From positions 1 through 46,694 of the forward strand of contig JAGBOJ010000003.1 in assembly GCA_017633935.1 (NCBI GenBank): a stretch of 46,694 bases of DNA, written 5' to 3'. The DNA is from Lachnospiraceae bacterium (GTDB lineage: Bacteria > Bacillota > Clostridia > Lachnospirales > Lachnospiraceae). Shown here in pieces: positions 16,625 to 24,345 of this stretch. The translations under genes were made by a program, and so were the position numbers. Under the pieces are notes generated by a model. The model saw only the letters and a list, made by a program, of their open reading frames with translations, was not told where the DNA came from and ran no database searches. Each line of letters opens with the position of its first letter. Position 1 is the first letter of the stretch.

Positions 16625-16655
16625 AAAGGGACTTTCATATATGAAAAATCCCTTT
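16625..16655 (-). terminator. Terminator of codY
   Basis: AAAGGGA (16625-16631) pairs with TCCCTTT (16649-16655), with an inner palindrome TTTCATATATGAAA extending the hairpin. On the minus strand it ends in TCCCTTTTTTG. It lies 44 nt beyond the codY stop and isolates codY from the fla operon promoter. Confidence 0.75.
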
Positions 16656-16698
16656 AATCTCCCGTCCGATATCCTTTTCAGACCTGTATGGCTTTAAT

Positions 16699-17481
16699 TT
16701 ACCGCTGATTATTTTTTAATCCCTCTATCTCATCAAACACCTGGGGATTAAGAACCCTTATATAAGTCCCCTTCATCCCCGAGGATCTCGATTCGATTAT
16801 CCCGGCACTCTCAAACTTCCTTAAAGCATTGACGATGACCGATCTTGTGATATTTGATTTATCCGCGATCCTCGAGGCAACTACTATGCCTTCAAGCCCG
16901 TTCAGCTCATCAAATACCCGTATCAGGGCTTCCGTCTCCGAATACGAAAGTGCAGATAGTGCCCCCTCGATCGCGTGGTTCATCCGGCTTTCGTTTGCAT
17001 CCTCCTCCTTTAAGGAGCGGAGCATCTCAAGGCTTACCACCGTAGCCCCGTATTCGCAGAGGATTATATCATCAATAGAGTACTCCTCTTCGGGCCTTAT
17101 AAAAAACAGGGTCCCGAGCCTTTCACCCGCAATATCCACCGGAGTGATCACTGCCCTTATATTACCGGTAAGCTCTTCTTCAAACCCAAGAGTTTCAAGC
17201 TTTACATTCTCCTTTGTGGACAATATCCCGAGCAGTCTTTCATTTAATATATCGTCTATAAAATCGCCCCTGCTGTATCCGCAAAAAAGTCCCTCCCCGG
17301 ATTCCAAAAGGTCTTTTCTTATGCCGAGCACCTTACCCTTTCTGCTTAAGCACAGTACATTCGAGTTAAGGATATCTCCCATGCAGAGGCACATATCATC
17401 AAAAACGACCTTGCTCTTTTTATTGTTATGAAGTAGCTTGTTTATTTTTCTGGTCTTGTCTAAAAGCTCTATACTGCTCAA
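16699..17481 (-). CDS. codY: GTP-sensing transcriptional pleiotropic repressor CodY
   Basis: CodY senses branched-chain amino acids and GTP and represses metabolic, motility and competence genes in Firmicutes. The 260-aa protein begins SSIELLDKTRKINKLLH, as CodY does. The N-terminal GAF ligand domain (about 1-155) includes CGYSRGDFIDDILNERLL and GERLGTLFF. The C-terminal winged helix contains EGIVVASRIADKSNITRSVI and VNALRKFESAGIIESRSSGM, the conserved DNA-reading helix. The start is TTG at 17481, because in-frame stops lie upstream; GGGAG lies 12 nt before it. It lies between topA and flgB with its own promoter and terminator, so it is likely monocistronic. Confidence 0.97.
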   Translation of the reverse strand: MSSIELLDKTRKINKLLHNNKKSKVVFDDMCLCMGDILNSNVLCLSRKGKVLGIRKDLLESGEGLFCGYSRGDFIDDILNERLLGILSTKENVKLETLGFEEELTGNIRAVITPVDIAGERLGTLFFIRPEEEYSIDDIILCEYGATVVSLEMLRSLKEEDANESRMNHAIEGALSALSYSETEALIRVFDELNGLEGIVVASRIADKSNITRSVIVNALRKFESAGIIESRSSGMKGTYIRVLNPQVFDEIEGLKNNQR

Positions 17482-17514
17482 AACGTGTTAAATCTCCCAA
17501 ACATCTTTCTATGG

Positions 17515-17560
17515 ATTTTAACACAATTTTAAGAACATTTCAACAAATTGTCTGAATTCT
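17515..17560 (-). promoter_or_regulatory. codY promoter with CodY-box-like site
   Basis: On the minus strand, TTGAAA (17543-17538), 17 nt, TAAAAT (17520-17515) with an extended TG at the usual place. Just upstream of the -35, the plus strand reads AATTGTCTGAATTCT (17546-17560), matching 11 of 15 positions of the CodY box AATTTTCWGAAAATT. Autoregulation is plausible, but the box has four mismatches. Confidence 0.55.
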
Positions 17561-17570
17561 TTTTGAAGTG

Positions 17571-19628
17571 TCACGACACTTTATTTTTTACAAATTTACA
17601 GCTTTCATTGATACACGCAAGATGCGTCCCCTTTTCCACGAGTATGCCTCCGCATTCGGGACATTTTTCATTTACCGGTCTGGCCCAGCTTGTAAAGTCA
17701 CAATCGGGAAAACCGGTACATCCGTAAAAGCGTCTTCCCTTTTTGGACATCTTCATTGCGATATCCTTTCCGCACTTCGGACACTTCACGCCGATCGTCT
17801 CATAATACGGCTTTGTGTTCCTGCAGTCGGGAAAGCCGGGACAGGCGAGGAATTTTCCGTGGGGCCCGTACTTAATGACCATATTCCTTCCGCATTTATC
17901 ACATATTATATCGGTCTTTTCATCCTCGATCTTAACCTCTTCGATCTCCTTTTCGGCTTTTTTTATCGCCTCGTTCAGATCGGGATAGAAATTCTCAATA
18001 ACGCTCTTCCAGCGGACATTTCCCTCCTCCACTTCATCTAAAAGCGATTCCATCGTGGCAGTAAACTTGGCATCCACGATCTCGGGAAAAGCGTCCTTCA
18101 TAATGCTGTTGACCGTATTTCCCATATCCGTTACATACAGATTTCTGGCTTCCTTGGTGATATAACGCCTTGCAAGGAGTGTCGTTATCGTAGGCGCGTA
18201 CGTACTCGGCCTTCCGATCCCCATCTCCTCCATGGTCCTCACCAGCGATGCTTCGGTATAATGAGCGGGCGGCTGCGTAAAATGCTGCTTCGGATCGGTC
18301 TTTACAAGCTTGAGGATGCTTTCCTCGTTTATGGAGGCATTTAAGACATTTCCCTCCTTTTCTTCCTCATCCGCCGGCTTGTATACGCTTAAAAAGCCTT
18401 CAAATTTAAGGCTTGAAGCATTTACGGTAAATATGTATTTATCACCCGCGCTTATTTTTACAACCGTTGTATCATATACCGCCTCGCTCATCCGGCTTGC
18501 GGTAAATCTTTTCCAGATAAGCTGATACAGCTTAAACTGCTCATTATTCAGCTTAGTCTTAAGCATCTGCGGGGTCATGGTTATGTCGGTGGGTCTGATG
18601 GCCTCATGAGCATCCTGCACCTTTTTACTGTCATTTTTTACCTGCTTTATGCTTCCGAGATATTTATCCCCGTATTCGTTTTTAATATATTCTTCGGCAC
18701 TTCTTAGCGCCTCATCGGACACCCTGACGGAATCCGTTCTCAGATAGGATATAAAGCCTGCTTCATAAAGCTGCTGCGCCACCCTCATCGTCTTTTGAGT
18801 CGAAAAATTGGCCGCCTTGCTCGCTTCCTGCTGCATCGTGCTTGTCGTAAACGGCAGCGGTGCCTTTCTTATCCTTTCTCCCCTTTTTACCTCTTTTACC
18901 TTATAGCCGCAGCTTTTGCAGAAGCCTTCTATCTCCTCTGCCTGCTTTTTATCCTTTATCTCGATCCTGCCGTTATTATCACCGTAAAATTTCGCACTGA
19001 CGGGCTTCTTTTCTCCCTTTACATCAAACGAAGCCTCAAGGGTCCAGTATTCATCGGGAATAAATGCCTCGATCTCATCCTCCCTGTCGCAGACCATTCT
19101 AAGAGCCGCTGACTGGACACGTCCGGCGGAGAGCCCTCTTTTTACCTTTGCCCATAAAAGCGGTGAGATGTTATAGCCCACCATCCTGTCGAGCACCCTC
19201 CTTGCCTGCTGCGCATCCACAAGATCCATATCTATATCCCTTGGCTCTTTAAGTGATTTCTTTACCGCACTTTTTGTGATCTCATTAAATGTAATACGTT
19301 TTACCTTCTTATCCGTCTGTCCCGGTTCAAGCTTTAAGGCACTTAACAGATGCCATGATATCGCCTCGCCCTCACGGTCAGGGTCTGTTGCAAGATAGAT
19401 GGTATCCGCTTTTTTAACTTCTTTTCTAAGTGATGCCAGAAGATCACCTTTTCCCCTTATCGTGATGTAGCGCGGTTCAAAGTCGTTATCCACATCAATA
19501 CCCAGCTGCGATTTCGGCAGATCACGCACATGTCCCATGGAGGCTGTTACCTCATAGCTGCTTCCGAGGAATTTTTTGATCGTTTTCACCTTTGCCGGTG
19601 ACTCGACAATAACAAGATTTTTAGCCAT
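17571..19628 (-). CDS. topA: DNA topoisomerase I (type IA)
   Basis: TopA relaxes negatively supercoiled DNA by cutting one strand through a tyrosine. The 685-aa protein starts MAKNLVIVESPAKVKTIKKF (Toprim domain) and has ATDPDREGEAISWHL and ARRVLDRMVGYNISPLLWAK. The catalytic tyrosine is Tyr295 in SYLRTDSVRVS. The later PSTYAPTITTLLARRY motif is present. The C-terminus has three zinc-ribbon repeats, beginning CDKCGRNM, CPKCGKDI and CPECGGIL, with the usual paired cysteines. It starts 4 nt after dprA, in the operon yifB-dprA-topA, an order common in Firmicutes. Confidence 0.97.
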   Translation of the reverse strand: MAKNLVIVESPAKVKTIKKFLGSSYEVTASMGHVRDLPKSQLGIDVDNDFEPRYITIRGKGDLLASLRKEVKKADTIYLATDPDREGEAISWHLLSALKLEPGQTDKKVKRITFNEITKSAVKKSLKEPRDIDMDLVDAQQARRVLDRMVGYNISPLLWAKVKRGLSAGRVQSAALRMVCDREDEIEAFIPDEYWTLEASFDVKGEKKPVSAKFYGDNNGRIEIKDKKQAEEIEGFCKSCGYKVKEVKRGERIRKAPLPFTTSTMQQEASKAANFSTQKTMRVAQQLYEAGFISYLRTDSVRVSDEALRSAEEYIKNEYGDKYLGSIKQVKNDSKKVQDAHEAIRPTDITMTPQMLKTKLNNEQFKLYQLIWKRFTASRMSEAVYDTTVVKISAGDKYIFTVNASSLKFEGFLSVYKPADEEEKEGNVLNASINEESILKLVKTDPKQHFTQPPAHYTEASLVRTMEEMGIGRPSTYAPTITTLLARRYITKEARNLYVTDMGNTVNSIMKDAFPEIVDAKFTATMESLLDEVEEGNVRWKSVIENFYPDLNEAIKKAEKEIEEVKIEDEKTDIICDKCGRNMVIKYGPHGKFLACPGFPDCRNTKPYYETIGVKCPKCGKDIAMKMSKKGRRFYGCTGFPDCDFTSWARPVNEKCPECGGILVEKGTHLACINESCKFVKNKVS

Positions 19629-19632
19629 TGTT

Positions 19633-20541
19633 TTAAATCTTCCTTACATAATGATTTTTTGCACACTCGCTTACCGCTCCTTTCATCATGAGCTTAAAAA
19701 GCGCTTCGAGAGTCTCGGACAGTGTAAGATCAGAGTTCATTAAAATCTCGTCGAGGCTCTTCGGGTACAAATCCAATAAACTATACACCACTTTTTCCGT
19801 CCCGACAAGTGTGATTTTTTCATAACCTATCTCCCGGCTGTCATATTTCCTTTTGCACGAAGGACAAATTACCGGCTCCTTATCATCATTGCAGGACAGA
19901 GCCAGAAGTACCGTTTCGGGGTTTAAGGCGATCCCCGCCCCCTGCGCTATAAGCCTGTTGCAGCCTGCCGAAAGGCTGTCTGTAAGTCTTCCCGGCACCG
20001 CAAACACATCCTTTCCCTGTTCGAGAGCATTTCTCACCGTTATCCCTGTCCCCGACCTTTCCCTTGCCTCGATCACAAGCAGGATATCGCATAACCCCAC
20101 AATGATCCTGTTTCTTAAGGGAAAATGGGCTTTTAACGGCGGTTCGTCATTAGACACCTCCGAAATGATGCCTCCCGTTTTTAAGGTTTCCTTATAAATA
20201 TCCGCGTTGCACTTCGGATAGACCACATTTACCCCGCATCCCAGTACTCCGAAGGTGCTTCCTCCGGCTTTTACGGCAGCAGACTGTGCGGCCCCGTCTA
20301 TACCCCTTGCAAGTCCGCTTATTATCTGCACTCCGGCAGCTGCAAGGCTTGATGCAAAGTATTCGGCTATACTTTTTCCGTACTGTGAACAGTTTCTGGC
20401 ACCCACGATGGCAACACTCTTTTTTTTGTCATCCGGAAGCCTTCCTTTAACATATATCCCTGCCGGAGGATCGGGAATGTTTTTCAGCTTTTCGGGATAA
20501 TCCCTGTCCATCCGGCTTATATATCTTATATTTTCATCCAT
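19633..20541 (-). CDS. dprA: DNA-processing protein DprA
   Basis: DprA loads RecA on incoming single-stranded DNA during transformation. The 302-aa protein contains the Rossmann-like core SVAIVGARNCSQYGKSIAEY and GVQIISGLARGIDGAAQSAA, followed by PKCNADIYKE, LKAHFPLRNRIIVGLCD and RSGTGITVRNALEQGKDVFA. The C-terminal winged-helix DprA_WH region is present (VVYSLLDLYPKSLDEILMN). Between core and winged helix there is a CPSC motif. The protein lacks an N-terminal SAM extension, giving a compact form. It overlaps the 3' end of yifB by 8 nt and is 4 nt before topA. Confidence 0.95.
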   Translation of the reverse strand: MDENIRYISRMDRDYPEKLKNIPDPPAGIYVKGRLPDDKKKSVAIVGARNCSQYGKSIAEYFASSLAAAGVQIISGLARGIDGAAQSAAVKAGGSTFGVLGCGVNVVYPKCNADIYKETLKTGGIISEVSNDEPPLKAHFPLRNRIIVGLCDILLVIEARERSGTGITVRNALEQGKDVFAVPGRLTDSLSAGCNRLIAQGAGIALNPETVLLALSCNDDKEPVICPSCKRKYDSREIGYEKITLVGTEKVVYSLLDLYPKSLDEILMNSDLTLSETLEALFKLMMKGAVSECAKNHYVRKI

Positions 20542-22069
20542 GCCAGTACCTCCTGTCGATGCTCTTAAAGGCTATGGCTTCACTTAAATGGCTTACATTT
20601 ATCCTGTCTGAGCCTTCAAGATCCGCTATTGTCCTTGCCACCTTAAGTATCCTGTGGTATACCCTTGCAGAAAGCGAGAGCATATCATATGCGTTTTTCA
20701 TAAGCTCCTCTTCCTTTTTACCCAGAACACAGTATTTTTCAAGGTCTGAGGCCGAAAGCTCCGAATTGAACCGTATGCCGGTACCCGCATATCTTTCATT
20801 CTGGATCATTGCCGCCTTTTTTACCCGTTCCCTGATCGTTTCCGAATCCTCTGCCTTATCGCATCTTTTCAGCTCCGAATATTTTATTCTTGAAGCCTCA
20901 GCGCAGATATCTATCCTGTCAAGGAGCGGACCGGATATCTTTGAAAGATATTTTTTCACATCGGATGCGGAGCACGTACATTTATTAAGATCGGGATAAT
21001 ATCCGCACTTGCAGGGATTCATCGCGGCACACAGCAGAAAATCCGAGGGAAATGTAAAGTTTCCCTGGGTTCTTGATATATGGACCTCCCTGTCCTCCAT
21101 CGGCTGCCTTAATATCTCAAGGGTATTTCCCGAAAATTCCGGAAGCTCGTCCAAAAACAAAACCCCCTTGTGGGCAAGCGAGCATTCCCCGGGTCGCGGT
21201 ATGCTCCCTCCTCCCGCCAGTGCCTGCGCGGTAACGGTATGATGAGGATTCACAAAGGGTCTTTTTCTTATAAGTCCCTGGCCCTTTTCAAGCTTTCCCG
21301 ATATGCTGTAGATTTTTGTGATCTCCATACACTCCTGTATGCTTAAGGAAGGAAGTATGGTTGGAAGTCTTTTTGCAAGCATGGTCTTTCCCGAGCCCGG
21401 AGGCCCGATTATGAGTATATTGTGCATCCCCGCAGCCGCTATCTCCATTGCTCTTTTTACAGTCTCCTGCCCGTTGACATCGCTAAAATCCACATCCGCC
21501 TTTTCGTTTGCATTTGTTTCGCAGACATTGTTTTCTTTCTTTCCCTGCGGACATAAAAGCTCTCCCTTCATATAACCTATGGCTTCATTAAGTGTCTTAA
21601 CCCCCGTCACATTTACTCCCTCCACAACCGACCCCTCCGCGGCGTTATCAAAAGGGACAATACAATTTTTTATCCCGTATCTTCCGGCCTCTATGACCAT
21701 AGGCAGTATCCCGGGGACAGGCCGCACCTGACCCGTAAGCGAAAGCTCGCCGAATACCATGCTCTTTTCAAGCCCTTCTGCCGGTATTATCTCTAAGGAT
21801 GCCAAGAGAGCCAGAGCCACCGCAAGATCAAAGGAAGTCCCGCTTTTTTTTATGTCTCCCGGAGAAAGATTAACGGTGATCCTTTTTGCGGGGAGGCTCA
21901 GACCGCTGTTTTTTAGTGCTGTCCTCACTCTCTCCCTTGCCTCCTTTACCTCGTTTGCAAGATAGCCCACCATATCAAATACGGGCAGTCCGTCGGAAAT
22001 GTCGGCCTCAACGGTAACGACACTTGCGGAAAGCCCAAGCAGGCTCATGGTTTTTACACTGCTGAACAT
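20534..22069 (-). CDS. yifB: YifB/ComM-family Mg-chelatase-like AAA ATPase
   Basis: This family includes ComM, a hexameric helicase that helps branch migration during natural transformation in Gram-negative bacteria; the role in Firmicutes is less clear. The 511-aa protein has an N-terminal Lon-protease-like domain (FDMVGYLANEVKEARERVRT, NLSPGDIKKSGTSFDLAVAL). Walker A is GPPGSGKTMLAKRL, and Walker B lies in ECSLAHKGVLFLDELPEF. The C-terminal Mg-chelatase domain includes RVYHRILKVARTIADLEGSD. It overlaps dprA, supporting a DNA-uptake or recombination role. A clear promoter was not found in the 110-nt gap upstream. Confidence 0.93.
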   Translation of the reverse strand: MFSSVKTMSLLGLSASVVTVEADISDGLPVFDMVGYLANEVKEARERVRTALKNSGLSLPAKRITVNLSPGDIKKSGTSFDLAVALALLASLEIIPAEGLEKSMVFGELSLTGQVRPVPGILPMVIEAGRYGIKNCIVPFDNAAEGSVVEGVNVTGVKTLNEAIGYMKGELLCPQGKKENNVCETNANEKADVDFSDVNGQETVKRAMEIAAAGMHNILIIGPPGSGKTMLAKRLPTILPSLSIQECMEITKIYSISGKLEKGQGLIRKRPFVNPHHTVTAQALAGGGSIPRPGECSLAHKGVLFLDELPEFSGNTLEILRQPMEDREVHISRTQGNFTFPSDFLLCAAMNPCKCGYYPDLNKCTCSASDVKKYLSKISGPLLDRIDICAEASRIKYSELKRCDKAEDSETIRERVKKAAMIQNERYAGTGIRFNSELSASDLEKYCVLGKKEEELMKNAYDMLSLSARVYHRILKVARTIADLEGSDRINVSHLSEAIAFKSIDRRYWHG

Positions 22070-22131
22070 GATTACCTCCTTAGTTCCTTATGAATTTTTT
22101 TGCTTTTTTGTTGAATTTAAGAACTGCTGCA

Positions 22132-22167
22132 AAATAACCTGTTTTTTTGTCCCGTTTAAGGTTATTT
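22132..22167 (-). terminator. Possible hairpin after the PilT-like gene
   Basis: AAATAACC (22132-22139) pairs with GGTTATTT (22160-22167); flanking sequence adds a second imperfect stem of about 8 bp (AAGAA-ACTG against CAGTTCTT). There is no good U-run after the stem on the minus strand, so termination is uncertain; it may also be a leader structure for yifB. Confidence 0.35.
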
Positions 22168-22179
22168 ATGAACAGTTTC

Positions 22180-23241
22180 TTATTTTGAATACGCAGATAC
22201 GGCTAAGATCATCCTGTCCGTGTTGTTTGCACAGTTAACGGCATTCCCGGACGAAATGGCACCGTTTACAAATAAAGATAAAACAGATTCGTCCATGGTG
22301 AACATTCCCTTTGAATGTCCCTCATGGATAAGACTTTCCAAAACCTCGTTTTTTCCGTTCTTTATCGCCTCCCTTATATTTTTATCACAGAGCATCACCT
22401 CGTAAGCGGCTCTTCTTGTACCCTGCTCGGTATTTATGAGCTTTCTTGCCACAACAGACTCCAAAGCCGCCGAAAGACGGTTTCGGATCATATTTTCCTC
22501 ATCCCTTGAAAAAAGACTGATGATACCGTCAAGCACATCCTTTGCCGACGACATAAAAGACGCTGTAAATACAAGCTTTCCCATATCCACAGCATTCAGC
22601 ATGAGCCTTACACTCTCCGCGCTGTTGATCTTAGAGACAAAGATCACATCCGGATCTTCCCTTAAGGCAGACCTTAACCCTTCTTCGTAGCTGTCCGAAT
22701 CTATCCCGATCTCCCTCTGGTTTACTATCGCAAGCTTATGCGTATGAAGATATTCTATAGGGTCCTCAAGTGTGATGATGTTGCATGCCCTTTCGGAATT
22801 GATCTTATCCAAAAGCGCGGCAAGCACCGTGGATTTACCCGAGCCCGACGGACCCGAGACTATGATAAGGCCTTTTTCCTTTGCTGTAAGCCCGGTCAGA
22901 GCGGCCGGTATGCTAAGCTCATTAAGCTCCGGAAGTCTGTTTTTGACTATCCTTACGGCGATGGTTATAACACCTCTCTGCTTATAGGCGTTAACCCTGT
23001 ATCTCCCGCCGTCGAGTGAAACCGAGACATCGATCTCCCCGGTCTTTTCAAATATTTCCCTCTGCTCCTCGTTTATAATGCCCAAAAGCATCGCAAGGGT
23101 ATCGGATGACGTGGTCGTCATAAACCCCGAATCCGTAAGCTTCCCGTGTATCCTGTATTTAGGTGAAGCCCCGACACAGATATGCACATCGGAGGCCTCT
23201 TTTTTTTCGGCATCCTTTAATAAGGCTTTTATGTCCGTCAT
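22180..23241 (-). CDS. PilT-like ATPase with degenerate catalytic motifs
   Basis: This 353-aa protein aligns along its length with PilT, the hexameric ATPase that retracts type IV pili. It has the Walker A GPSGSGKST (130-138), the Asp-box TLEDPIEYLHTH and the C-terminal AIKNGKNEVLESLIHEGHSK block. Two key sites differ. In the Walker B region DPDVIFVSKIN the catalytic glutamate of the GEMRD motif is Lys204. The His-box (GHLVF-x-TLHT in PilT) reads GKLVFTASFM, without its histidine. It probably binds ATP but hydrolyses it poorly, acting structurally or as a regulator. It overlaps the HD-domain gene by 4 nt (ATGA). No pilB, pilC or pilin genes are nearby. Confidence 0.88.
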   Translation of the reverse strand: MTDIKALLKDAEKKEASDVHICVGASPKYRIHGKLTDSGFMTTTSSDTLAMLLGIINEEQREIFEKTGEIDVSVSLDGGRYRVNAYKQRGVITIAVRIVKNRLPELNELSIPAALTGLTAKEKGLIIVSGPSGSGKSTVLAALLDKINSERACNIITLEDPIEYLHTHKLAIVNQREIGIDSDSYEEGLRSALREDPDVIFVSKINSAESVRLMLNAVDMGKLVFTASFMSSAKDVLDGIISLFSRDEENMIRNRLSAALESVVARKLINTEQGTRRAAYEVMLCDKNIREAIKNGKNEVLESLIHEGHSKGMFTMDESVLSLFVNGAISSGNAVNCANNTDRMILAVSAYSK

Positions 23242-24341
23242 ACATTAAAGCCCATACTTTTAAGCATACCCTGATCCATCACGCACCTGTTATCGAGTGT
23301 CTTCATCATATCCTTTATCTTAAGATCGCCGTAGATAAGCTCCTGTCCCAGATCCACGATCTTGTTGTCCGAAAAGCAAAGGATCATCGGCTCAAGGATA
23401 TTATAAGGGTTTTCCGCAAGCACAAGACCCTTTTCACCGTTGGTAAGCTCCACGCAGCTTCCGGGTGCAAGGAAATTGATGGACTGCACGAGCGCGTTTA
23501 CCACCTGCTCATCATATATTTCCGGTCTGTCCATAAGATACCTTAACGCCGTGATCTCGGACTTTGGTTCTTCGACATCGTTCATTGCCGTCATCTTGTC
23601 ATATTCATTTGCCACAAGCAGTACCTTGGCTCCGGTCACGATCTTTGCGCTGCTGTCTATCTCACCCTTTTTTGACATTTCCAAAAGCTTTCTGAACTGC
23701 TGAACCATCCTTTTTATGGACGGGGTTGCCAAAAATGCCGCCTCGATCAGGGATTCACCTCTGATCTGACATGCGAGCACGATCTTTTCATCCTCCTCTG
23801 TCCGCACGCTTTTATCGTTTATCTCATCCGGGATGTCAAGCTTGCCTATATCGTGTACGACCGCGGCCGTCACCGCATCGTTCTGCTCGGAAAGCTTGAT
23901 ATTCAGCTTATGGGTTATCATCGCCGTAAGCATCGCCACATTTAAGGAATGCTTGGCAAGCTTGTCTTCACGGCTCCTTAAGTTCTGGACGAAATTCACC
24001 TTTTTATCGAGCCTTCCGTAGCCCTTTATGATCGATGCCACCAGAGTCGGAAGCTGGTTTGTGGGTTTTCCGTTGTTTTTAATCGCCTTAAGCTCATCCT
24101 GTATGATGAACGAGGACATCATCTGAAAACGTTCAAATTCTATATCCTCCGGAGTCATCGGCGGCACCGGCTCTGCGGGCTCCAATATATAAAGTCCTAT
24201 GATACCGAAATTCTTAACACTTTCTATACCCTGCGATGTAAGCTTTGAATCCCTTTCATAAAGAAGGACTCCTTTTTTATTGTATATGGGCTTGGCAAGC
24301 CTCATTCCGATCTTTAAGTTTTCCTGTCTTATAAAAAGCAT
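23238..24341 (-). CDS. Degenerate HD-GYP-like domain protein
   Basis: The 367-aa protein begins FIRQENLKIGMRLAKPIYNK, the N-terminal segment common to HD-GYP proteins, followed by a linker. An HD region (about 125-275) contains LAKHSLNVAML and AAVVHDIGKLDIPDEI (His163-Asp164). The remaining metal ligands of a real HD-GYP phosphodiesterase are missing: the third histidine is replaced in LACQIRGESL, the HHE motif reads VQQFRK, and the GYP loop is absent. A short beta-rich C-terminal tail follows (APGSCVELTNGEKGLVLAEN). It is likely inactive on c-di-GMP, perhaps a binding or adaptor protein. It sits 4 nt after the EAL gene and overlaps the PilT-like gene. Confidence 0.82.
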   Translation of the reverse strand: MLFIRQENLKIGMRLAKPIYNKKGVLLYERDSKLTSQGIESVKNFGIIGLYILEPAEPVPPMTPEDIEFERFQMMSSFIIQDELKAIKNNGKPTNQLPTLVASIIKGYGRLDKKVNFVQNLRSREDKLAKHSLNVAMLTAMITHKLNIKLSEQNDAVTAAVVHDIGKLDIPDEINDKSVRTEEDEKIVLACQIRGESLIEAAFLATPSIKRMVQQFRKLLEMSKKGEIDSSAKIVTGAKVLLVANEYDKMTAMNDVEEPKSEITALRYLMDRPEIYDEQVVNALVQSINFLAPGSCVELTNGEKGLVLAENPYNILEPMILCFSDNKIVDLGQELIYGDLKIKDMMKTLDNRCVMDQGMLKSMGFNV

Positions 24342-24345
24342 CCTT

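Noticed and set aside
16829..17431. 200-aa plus-strand ORF opposite codY
   Set aside because: Antisense to a certain codY; Ser-rich composition typical of a shadow frame.
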